In this document: in pieces, positions 23,227 through 32,364 of the stretch | Numbering within the stretch: position 1 is the first letter of the stretch | How the letters are laid out: each line of letters begins with the position of its first letter | Assembly: GCA_900547415.1 (NCBI GenBank) | Contig: URGS01000017.1 | Coordinates: forward strand, 1-36,490 | Length of the DNA: 36,490 nt | Direction: 5' to 3' | Source of the DNA: an uncultured Phascolarctobacterium sp. | GTDB lineage: Bacteria; Bacillota; Negativicutes; Acidaminococcales; Acidaminococcaceae | Translations under genes and position numbers: made by a program | The notes under the pieces: generated by a model | Told to the model about the DNA's origin: nothing | What the model saw: only the letters and a program-made list of their open reading frames with translations | The model's database searches: none

Positions 23227-26200
23227 TCAAACCCTACTATTTTCCCCGTACCTTTCACTCTTATCGTCAGCAACCTGTAATTGCTCTTGAGCTGTGGCCT
23301 TAGTATAAGTCATATTCTGTTTACTGTCTTCACTATTGAAAGTACGATACAAGTCAGGTGCAAAAATACCTAATGTTCTACGTTTAATTTCTTCATTATC
23401 TAATAGAAGACTATAAAAGTCTTGATTTTGTTCGATACCTTCTACTAACGCATCATCAAGACTATCATAGTAGGCAAGCTCAAAATCCTGTTCATTATTA
23501 TTCTTTGCAGAGGTACGCAAAGCTTCAGATTTTTTAAGAATATCCCTAATCTGCAGCAATGATTTCACAGAAACATCAGTATCATAAGCTTTACCTGTTC
23601 TGTTATTGATTTCCTCTATGATTTGAGACAGAAGTTCATACTTAGGCGGAGTTATCCCCATAGGGTCAGACGTAGGCAGCTTTACAATCGGGTCTGCCTT
23701 ATGGTCCGGATTTTTGTGTTCTCCAGACTGCTTTTGGACAAAATTGTCTGCCTTAATTTTTCCGTCTAAGTTATATCCTCCACCCTCTTTATCTAACTTT
23801 ATATATGTCTGTAAATAAGAGAGGAAATTATACTTTTTATGAAGTTCCACGTCTTCAAAGCAAGTAGCCTGAATCAAAAATTCATAACAACGCACAAAGT
23901 GACGAATTTCCAGTACTATCTCACGTTGCAGAATTTTATCATTTTTCTTGATAGCTGCAGCAGCTTTTTCCAGATAATAAGTCAGTTGACGCTTATCCTT
24001 AGCATCAACTTTACTCTTGTAAAGCACTTCATTAAAGCTTTCTATATCAGCTGGATCTAAGAAGAAATAGCCATCAACTTTCGCCTCTAAATCATAAATA
24101 GAACGCGGACTTATTGTGTTAGACAATAATGTTACCGTGTAGTATTTAGAAAACGCCTTTTCAATATCTTCATAGGTATTGGCAAAGTCCAAAATAAAGG
24201 TTTTCTTATCGAAAGGAGGACAAATACGGTTTAATCTGGACAAGGTTTGCACTGCATTTACGCCATGTAGTCTTTTCAGCACATACATAGCACATAGCTT
24301 TTTCTGGTCAAAACCAGTCTGATATTTGTCTGCAACTAATAATACCTGATATTCGTCCTTATCAAACTCAGCAGTCAGTTTCTTTTCAGAAAAACCATTC
24401 ATCCCAGCTTCAGTATATTCTTTGCCATCCACCGTTACTTTTCCAGAAAATGCTACCAGGGCTTTCAATCCTTTGTATCCCTTTCGCTTGATATATTCAT
24501 CAAAAGCTTGACGATATTTTACAGCACCGGCACGAGATTCAGTAACAACCATAGCTTTAGCTTGTCCGTTTAAACCATTCATTACACTATTGCGGAAATG
24601 CTCTACGATAATCTCTATGCGTTGTCCAATATTGGTTTCGTGCAATTGGATAAAGCGAGTTATCTGACGTTTAGCATCGTTAGTTTTAACTTCGGGGTCA
24701 TCTGCAATCTCTTTATTCAGCTTGTAGAATGTATCATACGTAATATAATTTTGCAGTACATCTAAGATAAAACCTTCTTCAATAGCTTGTTTCATAGAGT
24801 AAATATGAAAAGCTTCATGATGACCTTTTTCGTTTATACGTCCAAACAGCTGCAATGTTGTAGCCTTAGGAGTCGCAGTAAAAGCAAACATAGACACATT
24901 AGGCTGCTTACCGTTACGTTTAATTTCATCTGAAATTAAGTCTTCTACACCAACCTCTGTTTCAATTTCATCAGAACCAAGCGATTTGGTAATAGCAGCC
25001 ATATTCTTACCAGCAGTAGATGAATGTGCTTCGTCAATAATTACAGCAAAACGTTTCTCTTTCAAACCACTTACACTGTCAACAATATAAGGGAACTTTT
25101 GGATTGTAGTAGCAATAATCTTAGTATTTCCCGCTAAAGCCTTAGCCAAATCCATAGAATTACACTTATCGTCCATAACCCTTATAAGACCTGCTTTATG
25201 CTCAATTCCCATAACAGCCTGCTGCAGCTGTCTGTCAACAACTACACGGTCAGTACAAATAATAATATTATCGAAAATAATCTTATTATCCGCATCGTGC
25301 AAGGAAGCTAAACGATGAGCAAGCCAAGCAATTTCATTAGTTTTGCCAGAACCAGCAGAATGTTGCAAAAGATAGTTTAAGCTACTGCCATGTTCCTTTA
25401 CATCCGCAAGCACTTTACGCAGCACATCAAGCTGATGATAACGAGGGAAAATTACTGTTTCGTTCTTTTTCAGCTTGCCATTAGTATCTTCTTTTTCAGA
25501 AATTTCAATGAACATAAACTTGCTGAAAATTTCCAGTAAGCTATCCTTTTGCAAAATGTTATCCCACATATAATGAACGCTGTATTCATCTTTGCAAATA
25601 GGATTTCCAGCACCAACCTGAATACCCTCACCACAACCCATATTGAAGGGAAGGAAAAAAGTGCTGCTGCCAGAAAGCTTGGTAGTCATAAAGACTTGCT
25701 CTAAGTCCATAGCAAAATTAACTAAAGCACCAGCTTTCCAAAGAAATAAGCGGTCCTTGGGATTACGCTCCATACGATATTGGTAAATAGCATCCTGATA
25801 AGACTGTCCTGCAGCATTGCATTTAAGCTCAAAAGTCATAACAGCAAGGCCATTAAGATAAATTACGAGGTCGATACGTTCCTCATCAGACGCCCAAACT
25901 TCTTCAGAAACAGTGAAAAAATTCTTATGGTACAGCTCATTCAAATCCTTGTTAAATGTAGTTGCTGGTTTGGTATACATCAAATCAAGATGAATATTTG
26001 CCAATTCCACACCATGCTTAAGAACATCTAAACGACTACCACGCTCTTTAGTTTCTTCCTGATTGATAAATGCAACAATCGTCTCCTCTGCTTTTTCCTT
26101 GTAGATTTTTCGCAAATCCTCCATAGCCTTAGGCTGCGTATCATTCAAGAAACGGAACAAGGCATTACGGTTAATAGCAAAAAGACGATCAAACTCAGAC

Positions 26201-26283
26201 GCAGGAGCAATCTCATACCCAATATTACTCAGCTTTTCAATAATATAGGCTTGATACTCCTTTTCGGTAAGGATATTATTCAT
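23227..26283 (-). CDS. hsdR: Type I restriction endonuclease subunit R
   Basis: HsdR is the motor and nuclease of Type I restriction complexes. The N-terminal PD-(D/E)XK nuclease is visible as IDLVIYLNGLAVMTFELK (D138, E152, K154) with a following Q-Y motif. Then come the SF2 translocase motifs: Walker A SAGSGKTNE near 309-317, VIIDEAHSST near 414-423, FAFTATPK near 467, and ADKYQTGFDQKKL with QTLSRLNRI. At 1018 residues it is full length, with no frameshift. The ribosome binding site (AAAGGGGCG) is 13 bp from the ATG, rather far. It lies 28 bp after the 107-residue gene. Confidence 0.96.
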   Translation of the reverse strand: MNNILTEKEYQAYIIEKLSNIGYEIAPASEFDRLFAINRNALFRFLNDTQPKAMEDLRKIYKEKAEETIVAFINQEETKERGSRLDVLKHGVELANIHLDLMYTKPATTFNKDLNELYHKNFFTVSEEVWASDEERIDLVIYLNGLAVMTFELKCNAAGQSYQDAIYQYRMERNPKDRLFLWKAGALVNFAMDLEQVFMTTKLSGSSTFFLPFNMGCGEGIQVGAGNPICKDEYSVHYMWDNILQKDSLLEIFSKFMFIEISEKEDTNGKLKKNETVIFPRYHQLDVLRKVLADVKEHGSSLNYLLQHSAGSGKTNEIAWLAHRLASLHDADNKIIFDNIIICTDRVVVDRQLQQAVMGIEHKAGLIRVMDDKCNSMDLAKALAGNTKIIATTIQKFPYIVDSVSGLKEKRFAVIIDEAHSSTAGKNMAAITKSLGSDEIETEVGVEDLISDEIKRNGKQPNVSMFAFTATPKATTLQLFGRINEKGHHEAFHIYSMKQAIEEGFILDVLQNYITYDTFYKLNKEIADDPEVKTNDAKRQITRFIQLHETNIGQRIEIIVEHFRNSVMNGLNGQAKAMVVTESRAGAVKYRQAFDEYIKRKGYKGLKALVAFSGKVTVDGKEYTEAGMNGFSEKKLTAEFDKDEYQVLLVADKYQTGFDQKKLCAMYVLKRLHGVNAVQTLSRLNRICPPFDKKTFILDFANTYEDIEKAFSKYYTVTLLSNTISPRSIYDLEAKVDGYFFLDPADIESFNEVLYKSKVDAKDKRQLTYYLEKAAAAIKKNDKILQREIVLEIRHFVRCYEFLIQATCFEDVELHKKYNFLSYLQTYIKLDKEGGGYNLDGKIKADNFVQKQSGEHKNPDHKADPIVKLPTSDPMGITPPKYELLSQIIEEINNRTGKAYDTDVSVKSLLQIRDILKKSEALRTSAKNNNEQDFELAYYDSLDDALVEGIEQNQDFYSLLLDNEEIKRRTLGIFAPDLYRTFNSEDSKQNMTYTKATAQEQLQVADDKSERYGENSRV

Positions 26284-26311
26284 AAACAGAACACGCCCCT
26301 TTTATATCTTA

Positions 26312-26635
26312 TCATTTTGAAAAGGTTAAATCCTTATAATTATCATTCAAAACACCTAAAAAAACGTGTAAAGTAACTGCATCATCTAACATTTCTCGTA
26401 TAGCTTCTTCTAAAGAATGACATTCTGGAAAATCATCCATATAACTTGATTCACCGGTCAAATATTCCTTTTCCACAATATTTTTTGTACCATATTCGGT
26501 TTGTTTTTCTCTACTTACCAAGCATCCATAGTCCCTATTTTCCTTGAACATAGCAACACTTGTAATATCATCACAAACATAACTACCATATTTTTTTCTC
26601 AAAAATTCAGTTATATCTATAGATTCATAAATCAT
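26312..26635 (-). CDS. Unknown 107-residue protein between hsdS and hsdR
   Basis: I do not recognise a family. The sequence (MIYESIDITEFLRKKYGSYV, later EEAIREMLDDAVTLHVFLGV) is acidic and predicted alpha/beta without membrane segments or a cysteine motif. GGAGG lies nine bases before the ATG, and the start is only 3 bp after the hsdS stop, so it belongs to the operon. Its place between specificity and restriction subunits makes an accessory or control role for the R-M complex possible, but no evidence goes beyond position. Confidence 0.65.
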   Translation of the reverse strand: MIYESIDITEFLRKKYGSYVCDDITSVAMFKENRDYGCLVSREKQTEYGTKNIVEKEYLTGESSYMDDFPECHSLEEAIREMLDDAVTLHVFLGVLNDNYKDLTFSK

Positions 26636-26638
26636 TCC

Positions 26639-27874
26639 TTAAACCTCCTTCTTACCTGTAACGTACTCATAAATTAAGGACTTTTTATACTCTGCAAGCA
26701 CATCTAGTTGCTGCTTCTTTTCAGAGATGAGGGAATCGATTTCAGAACATTTAGAGTCGAGGTAATCTGAAATATAGCATTGTTGATTTAAAGAAGGAAC
26801 AGGTAATACTATTCTTTTCATATCTTGCCAACCAGTAGTCCATAAATCATCTACTATACCGTGTCCATTTCTATAAAATTCGTCTGCAAACTCTGCAGTC
26901 TTAAAAAGCCATCCATAATAACCTGGATGCATATATGACATAGGTATCAGAACTGTGTTAATCAAAGAAACCGAACCGTCATAGTCAGAAATTCCACATG
27001 AACCACGTCTATCAGATCTACTATTAATTACAAAATCTCCTGCTTTTACTAGTTTTCTATCATCATGAGCATTAGTTTTTGCAACATTATCTAATTGTGG
27101 CAAAACTCCCATTTTAGTTACCGACAATGGTTGATAATCACAGTCGCTAACTTTAGTCTTTCTTTGCTGATACAACATTCCTATCTTAGTTAAATTCCAG
27201 TCTTTCGGAATTTCGCCAATCCACTCAACTCCGCTATCCTTCATCTCAACATTTGGATTAAGACCTTTAGTAACAGCTTCAGTGATTACAGACTTCTTAT
27301 AGTCTTCCAAAATGCTGATTTGTTTTTGAATCTCTTCGGATGTTGCATCAATTTCAGAGCATTTAGAGTCGAGGTAATCTGAAATATAGCATTGTTGGTT
27401 TAAAGAAGGAACAGGTAATACTATTCTTTTCATCTCCTGCCAACCAGTAGTCCACAAATCATCAACGATTCCATGTCCGTTCTTATAAAATTCATCTGCA
27501 AATTCTGCCGTTTTAAAAAGCCATCCATAGTATCCAGAATGCATGTATGCATTAGGTGTCAGCACCGTATTAATCAATGAAGCAGAACCATCATAATCAG
27601 AAATTCCGCAAGAACCTCTTCTGTCAGAGCGACTGTTGATTACGAAATCACCTACTTTGACAAGTTTTCTATCATCATGAGCATTTGTTTTAGCCACGTT
27701 CTCTAATTGTGGCAAAATGCCCATTTTTGTTACTGATAGCGGTGGATAGTCACTGTCACTTACCTTGATATTTCTAAGATTGTAAAGCATCCCTATCTTA
27801 GTTAAATTCCAATTTTTAGGAATTTCGCCAATCCACTCAATTCCACTATCTTTCATTTCACGCAATGAATCCAC
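26639..27874 (-). CDS. hsdS: Type I specificity subunit with duplicated target recognition domains
   Basis: HsdS chooses the DNA target for HsdM and HsdR. The 411 residues consist of two halves, each a target recognition domain followed by a coiled-coil spacer. Residues 7-176 and 211-380 are 152 of 170 identical (about 89%), including DDRKLVKxGDFVINSRSDRR and NGHGIVDDLWTTGWQ. Ordinary HsdS proteins have two unrelated domains and an asymmetric bipartite target; this one predicts a palindromic bipartite target. The frame opens with GTG at 27874, but the TTG at 27865 or the ATG at 27856 is better spaced from GAGGTGG. Confidence 0.95.
   Translation of the reverse strand: MDSLREMKDSGIEWIGEIPKNWNLTKIGMLYNLRNIKVSDSDYPPLSVTKMGILPQLENVAKTNAHDDRKLVKVGDFVINSRSDRRGSCGISDYDGSASLINTVLTPNAYMHSGYYGWLFKTAEFADEFYKNGHGIVDDLWTTGWQEMKRIVLPVPSLNQQCYISDYLDSKCSEIDATSEEIQKQISILEDYKKSVITEAVTKGLNPNVEMKDSGVEWIGEIPKDWNLTKIGMLYQQRKTKVSDCDYQPLSVTKMGVLPQLDNVAKTNAHDDRKLVKAGDFVINSRSDRRGSCGISDYDGSVSLINTVLIPMSYMHPGYYGWLFKTAEFADEFYRNGHGIVDDLWTTGWQDMKRIVLPVPSLNQQCYISDYLDSKCSEIDSLISEKKQQLDVLAEYKKSLIYEYVTGKKEV
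26735..27244 (-). repeat. HsdS internal repeat, second half
   Basis: This segment encodes residues 211-380 of HsdS and is the direct-repeat partner of 27347-27856. DNA similarity is high, so recombination between the copies could delete one half. Confidence 0.85.
27347..27856 (-). repeat. HsdS internal repeat, first half
   Basis: This segment encodes residues 7-176 of HsdS. Eighteen of 170 residues differ from the second half. Most differences cluster at residues 32-36 and 107-113, which may tune but probably do not change the recognised half-site. Confidence 0.85.
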
Positions 27875-27875
27875 C

Positions 27876-29963
27876 TCATTTCAAAAGGCGTGCAATACGC
27901 TCATTTACAGATTTATCAAGCTCCATAAATTGAGCTAAAAGTTCTTCGCTAGGTTTAGGTGCTTGGTATTTATAGAAATAGCGAGTAAAAGGAATTTCGG
28001 CACCAGTCTTGATTACAGGTTTCTTTTTAGTCAAATCCTCTTCCCAAAACCATTTAGCATCAGGAATATGCGGAAGCACTTCTCTAGCCATGTAGTCTTC
28101 AATGTCTTCGTTATATTTAACTATTTCTGTATCCTTGGTTGCAGTATCGTAAATGATATTACCTTTTTTGTCCTTTTGGATTTCTGCAGTTTTATCCATG
28201 ATAGACAATCCGTCCATGATTTTATCAATGGTCTTGCTGTCTACAACATCGTCAAGAACCTTTACCAATACAGGCATAAATGCTTTAGGAGAAAGCCATT
28301 TTTCATCAGAAATATTAGCCTGTAGCTTTTCTAAAACAGCGTCATAAACAGGTTTGCTTGAATAAAAGGCATCCAGTTTGTTTTGTTCCTTGCCACTTAA
28401 GGTAGTACCTTTTTCCTCAAATTCTGCCACCTTGGCTTCATCCCACAGGCCTTTTAAAGCACCCTTTTGCAGCATACGTTCAATGCTTTCTTCTGTAATG
28501 GAATAGCTGCGTTGCAATGGCTGCATTACTGCATATTCACGATACATAAAGTCTTCATTTTTGAAGATTTTGCTATATTCATTTTCTTCAAAGTCAGTAT
28601 ACAGCTTAGCAATAGCAGCTCTGTCTTCGGGAGAGAATTCGTTCTTTTTATTGCCTACAGGTTTACGTAGCTTGTGAAAAATATTAGAAGCATCAATCAG
28701 CTGAACATAACCTTTACGTTCTTGGCGTTTGTTTTTAGATACAATCCACCAATAGCTGGCAATACCGGTATTGTAGAACAAATCTGTCGGCATAGCCACG
28801 ATAGCTTCTACTAAGTCATTTGCTAAAAGCCAACGACGAATCTGGCTTTCACCAGAGCTTGTTCCACCAGTAAATAAGGGAGAACCATTTTGAATAATAG
28901 CACCTCTGCCCATTTCATCATCAAGCTTTGCAATAGCAGATTGCAGAAACAACAGCTGTGAGTCACTTCCGCTAGGCAGACCTGCTCCCCAACGTCCATT
29001 TAAGCCTTTATTATATTCTTTCAAAACAGCTTCTTCCTGACCTGCCTTAGAATCTTTGCCAGACCAGGGTGTACCAAAAGGAGGATTCATCAGCATAAAA
29101 CGCATTTTAGTTCCTTTAGATGGATCTTCTTTAAAGGAGTCTGCATGAACAAAGTTAGATGCATCTTGACCTTTGATAAGCATTTCTGCCATACCTACAG
29201 CCCAGGATACGCCCATAAACTCTACACCAAACAGTTTTACATTGGCAGTAGGATTATAATGGTTAAAATAGCTATAAGCTGTGCTCAGCATACCACCAGT
29301 ACCTGCAGCTTGGTCACAAATGGTAATGATTTTACCATCATCAAAAATATCGTCACAGCCTTCGGAAACCAATAAAGATACACCAAGTTTTACAATATCA
29401 CGTCCAGTGTAAAACTGACCAGCATCTACATTCTGGAAAAAGCGACCAATGAGGTTTTCAAAAATATAACCCATTTTAATGCTATCAAAGGTTTCTATGG
29501 ACAAATCCAGCTCGGAAAATGCTTTAACAACATTAAACAAACAGCCTTCGGAATTCATCTTCTTGATATGTGCATCAATTTCAAGGTTGTTTAAAATATC
29601 CTGAATGTTTGCAGAAAATCCTTGCAAATAAGCTTTAAAGTTTTCTGCAATGTGATCAGCATCATTGCAAAGCTCTTGTAAGGTAAATTCGCTAGTATTG
29701 TAAAAGCTATATCCCGAAAGCTTATACATAGCCTTTGCCGGATAATTAGGATTTGCCTTGTATTTTGCTACAACAGCATCCTTTGTCTTGGCTAGTGCAC
29801 ATTCAAAACGGCGAATAATGGTCATGGGAATGATAACATCACCATATTTGTCAGGCATATACACACCACGCAGCTTGTTAGCAATACTCCAAATAAAATT
29901 CGCCTCAGATGTAATATCGACAGGATTATCATCCCACAAAATATCAATGTTAGTGTTTGGCAT
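27876..29963 (-). CDS. hsdM: Type I DNA methyltransferase subunit M
   Basis: HsdM transfers a methyl group from SAM to adenine N6 in the target chosen by HsdS. The N-terminal helical HsdM_N domain is followed by IENLIGRFFQNVDAGQFYTG-type sequence, the SAM motif DQAAGTGGML (217-226) and the catalytic NPPF (293-296, in LMNPPFGTPW). LPTDLFYNTGIASYWWI-like sequence and a C-terminal helical arm complete it. At 695 residues with all motifs it should be active. AAAAGGGGGAAA precedes the ATG. Its stop abuts hsdS. It lies 42 bp after the 176-residue gene. Confidence 0.96.
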   Translation of the reverse strand: MPNTNIDILWDDNPVDITSEANFIWSIANKLRGVYMPDKYGDVIIPMTIIRRFECALAKTKDAVVAKYKANPNYPAKAMYKLSGYSFYNTSEFTLQELCNDADHIAENFKAYLQGFSANIQDILNNLEIDAHIKKMNSEGCLFNVVKAFSELDLSIETFDSIKMGYIFENLIGRFFQNVDAGQFYTGRDIVKLGVSLLVSEGCDDIFDDGKIITICDQAAGTGGMLSTAYSYFNHYNPTANVKLFGVEFMGVSWAVGMAEMLIKGQDASNFVHADSFKEDPSKGTKMRFMLMNPPFGTPWSGKDSKAGQEEAVLKEYNKGLNGRWGAGLPSGSDSQLLFLQSAIAKLDDEMGRGAIIQNGSPLFTGGTSSGESQIRRWLLANDLVEAIVAMPTDLFYNTGIASYWWIVSKNKRQERKGYVQLIDASNIFHKLRKPVGNKKNEFSPEDRAAIAKLYTDFEENEYSKIFKNEDFMYREYAVMQPLQRSYSITEESIERMLQKGALKGLWDEAKVAEFEEKGTTLSGKEQNKLDAFYSSKPVYDAVLEKLQANISDEKWLSPKAFMPVLVKVLDDVVDSKTIDKIMDGLSIMDKTAEIQKDKKGNIIYDTATKDTEIVKYNEDIEDYMAREVLPHIPDAKWFWEEDLTKKKPVIKTGAEIPFTRYFYKYQAPKPSEELLAQFMELDKSVNERIARLLK

Positions 29964-30005
29964 TATATTTCCCCCTTTTATTTCTAAAAAAGCCTCTATT
30001 TTAAC

Positions 30006-30536
30006 CTATGCAGCAATATATCCTAGCTCTAAGGCACTTTCCAACGCACATCTTATACTAGATTTTGTCATCTTTAGGCCGTTGGCTTCGCATCTAATAA
30101 CATGCGGAGCTCCTTCTTCCTGTTCTAATGCACTAATAGCACTACTGTAGTCACCACTACCACTGGTTTTATGTGGCATAGGTCCAACCAGTACTAAAGT
30201 GTTTTCCGGTTTCCAATACAATTTTCTAAAATCAAACCTCTTTATCTTTTCGTACTCCGTGCAGAATTCAAATCTGTTCTTGTCAAATCCCATACTTTTA
30301 ACAACGCCTAAAATATGATTTATTTGCACGTCACATTGTCCTATGATATAAATTTTACCACTTTTGTACGGAACATAGCATAAATCTGATTTTAAAAGGT
30401 CTGACATATCTAAAAGCTCTAAAAGAGTTTCTAGTTTTCCATTAGCGTTCAGTTTAGAAAGTATTCCTTCAAAATCATCTTGGAGACGTTCAAGTATTTT
30501 CTCTTCAAGGTCAATGATTTGATTTGTATTCAGCAC
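30006..30536 (-). CDS. Unknown 176-residue protein between methylase-like genes
   Basis: I do not recognise a family. An N-terminal helical part (EEKILERLQDDFEGILSKLN) leads to an alternating strand-helix region with KIYIIGQCDVQINHILGVVK, then NTLVLVGPMPHKTSGSGDYS and TKSSIRCALESALELGYIAA. The two hydrophobic strands each followed by small residues suggest a Rossmann-like or toprim-like fold. The start is a GTG at 30536 behind GAGGT. It lies between the degenerate methylase-specificity fusion (15 bp upstream) and hsdM (42 bp downstream), so it is very likely a dedicated partner of that fusion protein. Function is unknown. Confidence 0.7.
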   Translation of the reverse strand: MLNTNQIIDLEEKILERLQDDFEGILSKLNANGKLETLLELLDMSDLLKSDLCYVPYKSGKIYIIGQCDVQINHILGVVKSMGFDKNRFEFCTEYEKIKRFDFRKLYWKPENTLVLVGPMPHKTSGSGDYSSAISALEQEEGAPHVIRCEANGLKMTKSSIRCALESALELGYIAA

Positions 30537-30551
30537 AGTACCTCACCCTCT

Positions 30552-32291
30552 TTATTCTTCCATAATGTTGCTAAGCTTTTCCGTAGCTCTAGCAAGCTTC
30601 ATTTTCAAAATCTCAATCTCATCAGTAACAGCCTGATATTTTTTTGCTATTTTGTCCTGAATATCTTTATCTGGCAACTCCACAGGCATTTTTTGTAATG
30701 CAGCTACGTTAATTACAGGAATTGATGTACCAACTGCAATACTCTTAAGAACTGCAATACCTTTGGCACTTTCCAAAAAAGCTTTGAGGTAATGAAGGTC
30801 AATCTTATCTTTATCAACCTTAATTACGTACATATTACCAACAGGCAGGATTTTTTCACCCTCTTCTACCTTTGCGATAGCAACTTTAAAGGGATAACCC
30901 ATTTTAGATAAAATCAAATCGCCATCTTCAAGATAATATTTTTCATATTTGCTGTCAACATCTTTAAGATAAGGCAGATCAACACCAATTACGCCTTCTT
31001 GGATATCTGCCAATCTTACTAAACGAATATCTGTAGGTTCCTCAGAAGTATATTCGTCTAATTCTTTAGCTGATAACGGAGCAGGACGACCTATATTTAA
31101 AACAACTTCTTCCAAAGGAACAGGATTGTTCAGATGTAAAGACTCCGCTGCCAAATATCTTTCAGGAGATAAAGTGTACATATTGGGTTGAACATCACCA
31201 GGAGTAACATCAACAGTATTTTTGCCGCCAGTCTTATACTCGTCTATAATCTTGGCAATATCTTCATCAGAAAAAGTATTCTGTCTTCTACCAGTTTGAC
31301 AAATGTCACGTGCATTAACTAATCTAGCAAACTTATTTCCCTTGCTAATCACCAGCAAAGATACATTAACGCCCAAGCTCATAAACATTTTAGAAGGTAA
31401 TGCAATAACAGCTTCTAAAAGCCCATTTTCTATAAAGTATCTGCGAACCTGTTCATCAGAACCGTTAAAAAGACAGCCATCAGGAACAACCAATACTGCT
31501 TTACCTCCATCTTTTAACATTAAAGAAGAAGTAAGAGCTACAGCCCAATCAAAAGAAGTGCTCTTTTTCAAGGTCAGTTTCTTAAATATCGTCTTTGCAT
31601 TTTCAAAGAACTCATCGCCTACGTTTTTGCCATACATTCCGCCAATTCGCAATCCTAATGGGTGGAAGGAATAAATCTTATCATATTTGATAGATTCAGC
31701 CTTTGCATTATACGCATTTTCAATGAACCAGCCTTGTTCAATTTTAACGTTTTTGTTCAATAAACCAAGCCTGCACTCTGCAATGCCTTTTAATTTCGCA
31801 CTAACTTCCATGCTATGAAATGCACAGTTATATTTATTTGCAAAATAAAGAAGTGCATCACCACAGCCAGAAAATGTCTCACAGCAGTCATCATCAACCT
31901 GTATATCCAACAGATTATCGACTAATTTTAAAATTGATTCAGGACGCTCACCAGTATATTCAGTCATTGTATTAAAACTCGGTTGTAAAAGAATTTGAGC
32001 AAACACAGCTGCTCCAGATTGCATAGCAAAGTTTTTCAAATCCTCCCACATTTTCTGATTAATATCAATACCGCTCAAACAATCTTCTATAAGCATTTGT
32101 TCTTCTGGTTTGAGAGATGCCAAAATCTCTTGATAGGTAATATTGGGATTTATTTGCACGCTCACTTTGTATAATAAGTAAGTCATTCCCGCAAAGGTAG
32201 TATAGTCGCTTCTATGAGCATACCCTCTTATCGCATTGTCAATATATAAGGAATTCTTCCGAACTTTTTCTTGTAATTCTTTATTATCCAA
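30552..32291 (-). CDS. HsdM-HsdS-like fusion with degenerate catalytic motif
   Basis: Counted from the upstream ATG at 32315, residues 90-330 match the N6-adenine methylase fold: SAM motif ETFSGCGDALL (146-156), then VLVVPDGCLFNGSDEQVRRY and EAVIALPSKMFMSLGVNVSL. Where HsdM has NPPF, this protein reads FHPLG (217-221), so the catalytic Asn and aromatic residue are gone while SAM binding may remain. Residues 400-560 form a single specificity-like domain (RLVRLADIQEGVIG, YYLEDGDLILSKMG) with a terminal coiled coil. The ATG at 32315 lacks a ribosome binding site; GGAGGG favours the TTG at 32291. It is the first gene of the operon. Confidence 0.82.
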   Translation of the reverse strand: MDNKELQEKVRKNSLYIDNAIRGYAHRSDYTTFAGMTYLLYKVSVQINPNITYQEILASLKPEEQMLIEDCLSGIDINQKMWEDLKNFAMQSGAAVFAQILLQPSFNTMTEYTGERPESILKLVDNLLDIQVDDDCCETFSGCGDALLYFANKYNCAFHSMEVSAKLKGIAECRLGLLNKNVKIEQGWFIENAYNAKAESIKYDKIYSFHPLGLRIGGMYGKNVGDEFFENAKTIFKKLTLKKSTSFDWAVALTSSLMLKDGGKAVLVVPDGCLFNGSDEQVRRYFIENGLLEAVIALPSKMFMSLGVNVSLLVISKGNKFARLVNARDICQTGRRQNTFSDEDIAKIIDEYKTGGKNTVDVTPGDVQPNMYTLSPERYLAAESLHLNNPVPLEEVVLNIGRPAPLSAKELDEYTSEEPTDIRLVRLADIQEGVIGVDLPYLKDVDSKYEKYYLEDGDLILSKMGYPFKVAIAKVEEGEKILPVGNMYVIKVDKDKIDLHYLKAFLESAKGIAVLKSIAVGTSIPVINVAALQKMPVELPDKDIQDKIAKKYQAVTDEIEILKMKLARATEKLSNIMEE

Positions 32292-32335
32292 TTTCGTGTC
32301 CCTCCGTTTAATCATATATTCAAGTCTATGTCTGT

Positions 32336-32364
32336 ATTATAGTTTAACCGCTTTAATTTGCCAA
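32336..32364 (-). promoter_or_regulatory. Promoter of the restriction operon
   Basis: On the minus strand TTGGCA (32359-32364), a 17-bp spacer and TATAAT (32336-32341) make a near-consensus promoter. The start would be near 32329, with a leader of about 38 nt to the TTG start. Confidence 0.85.
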
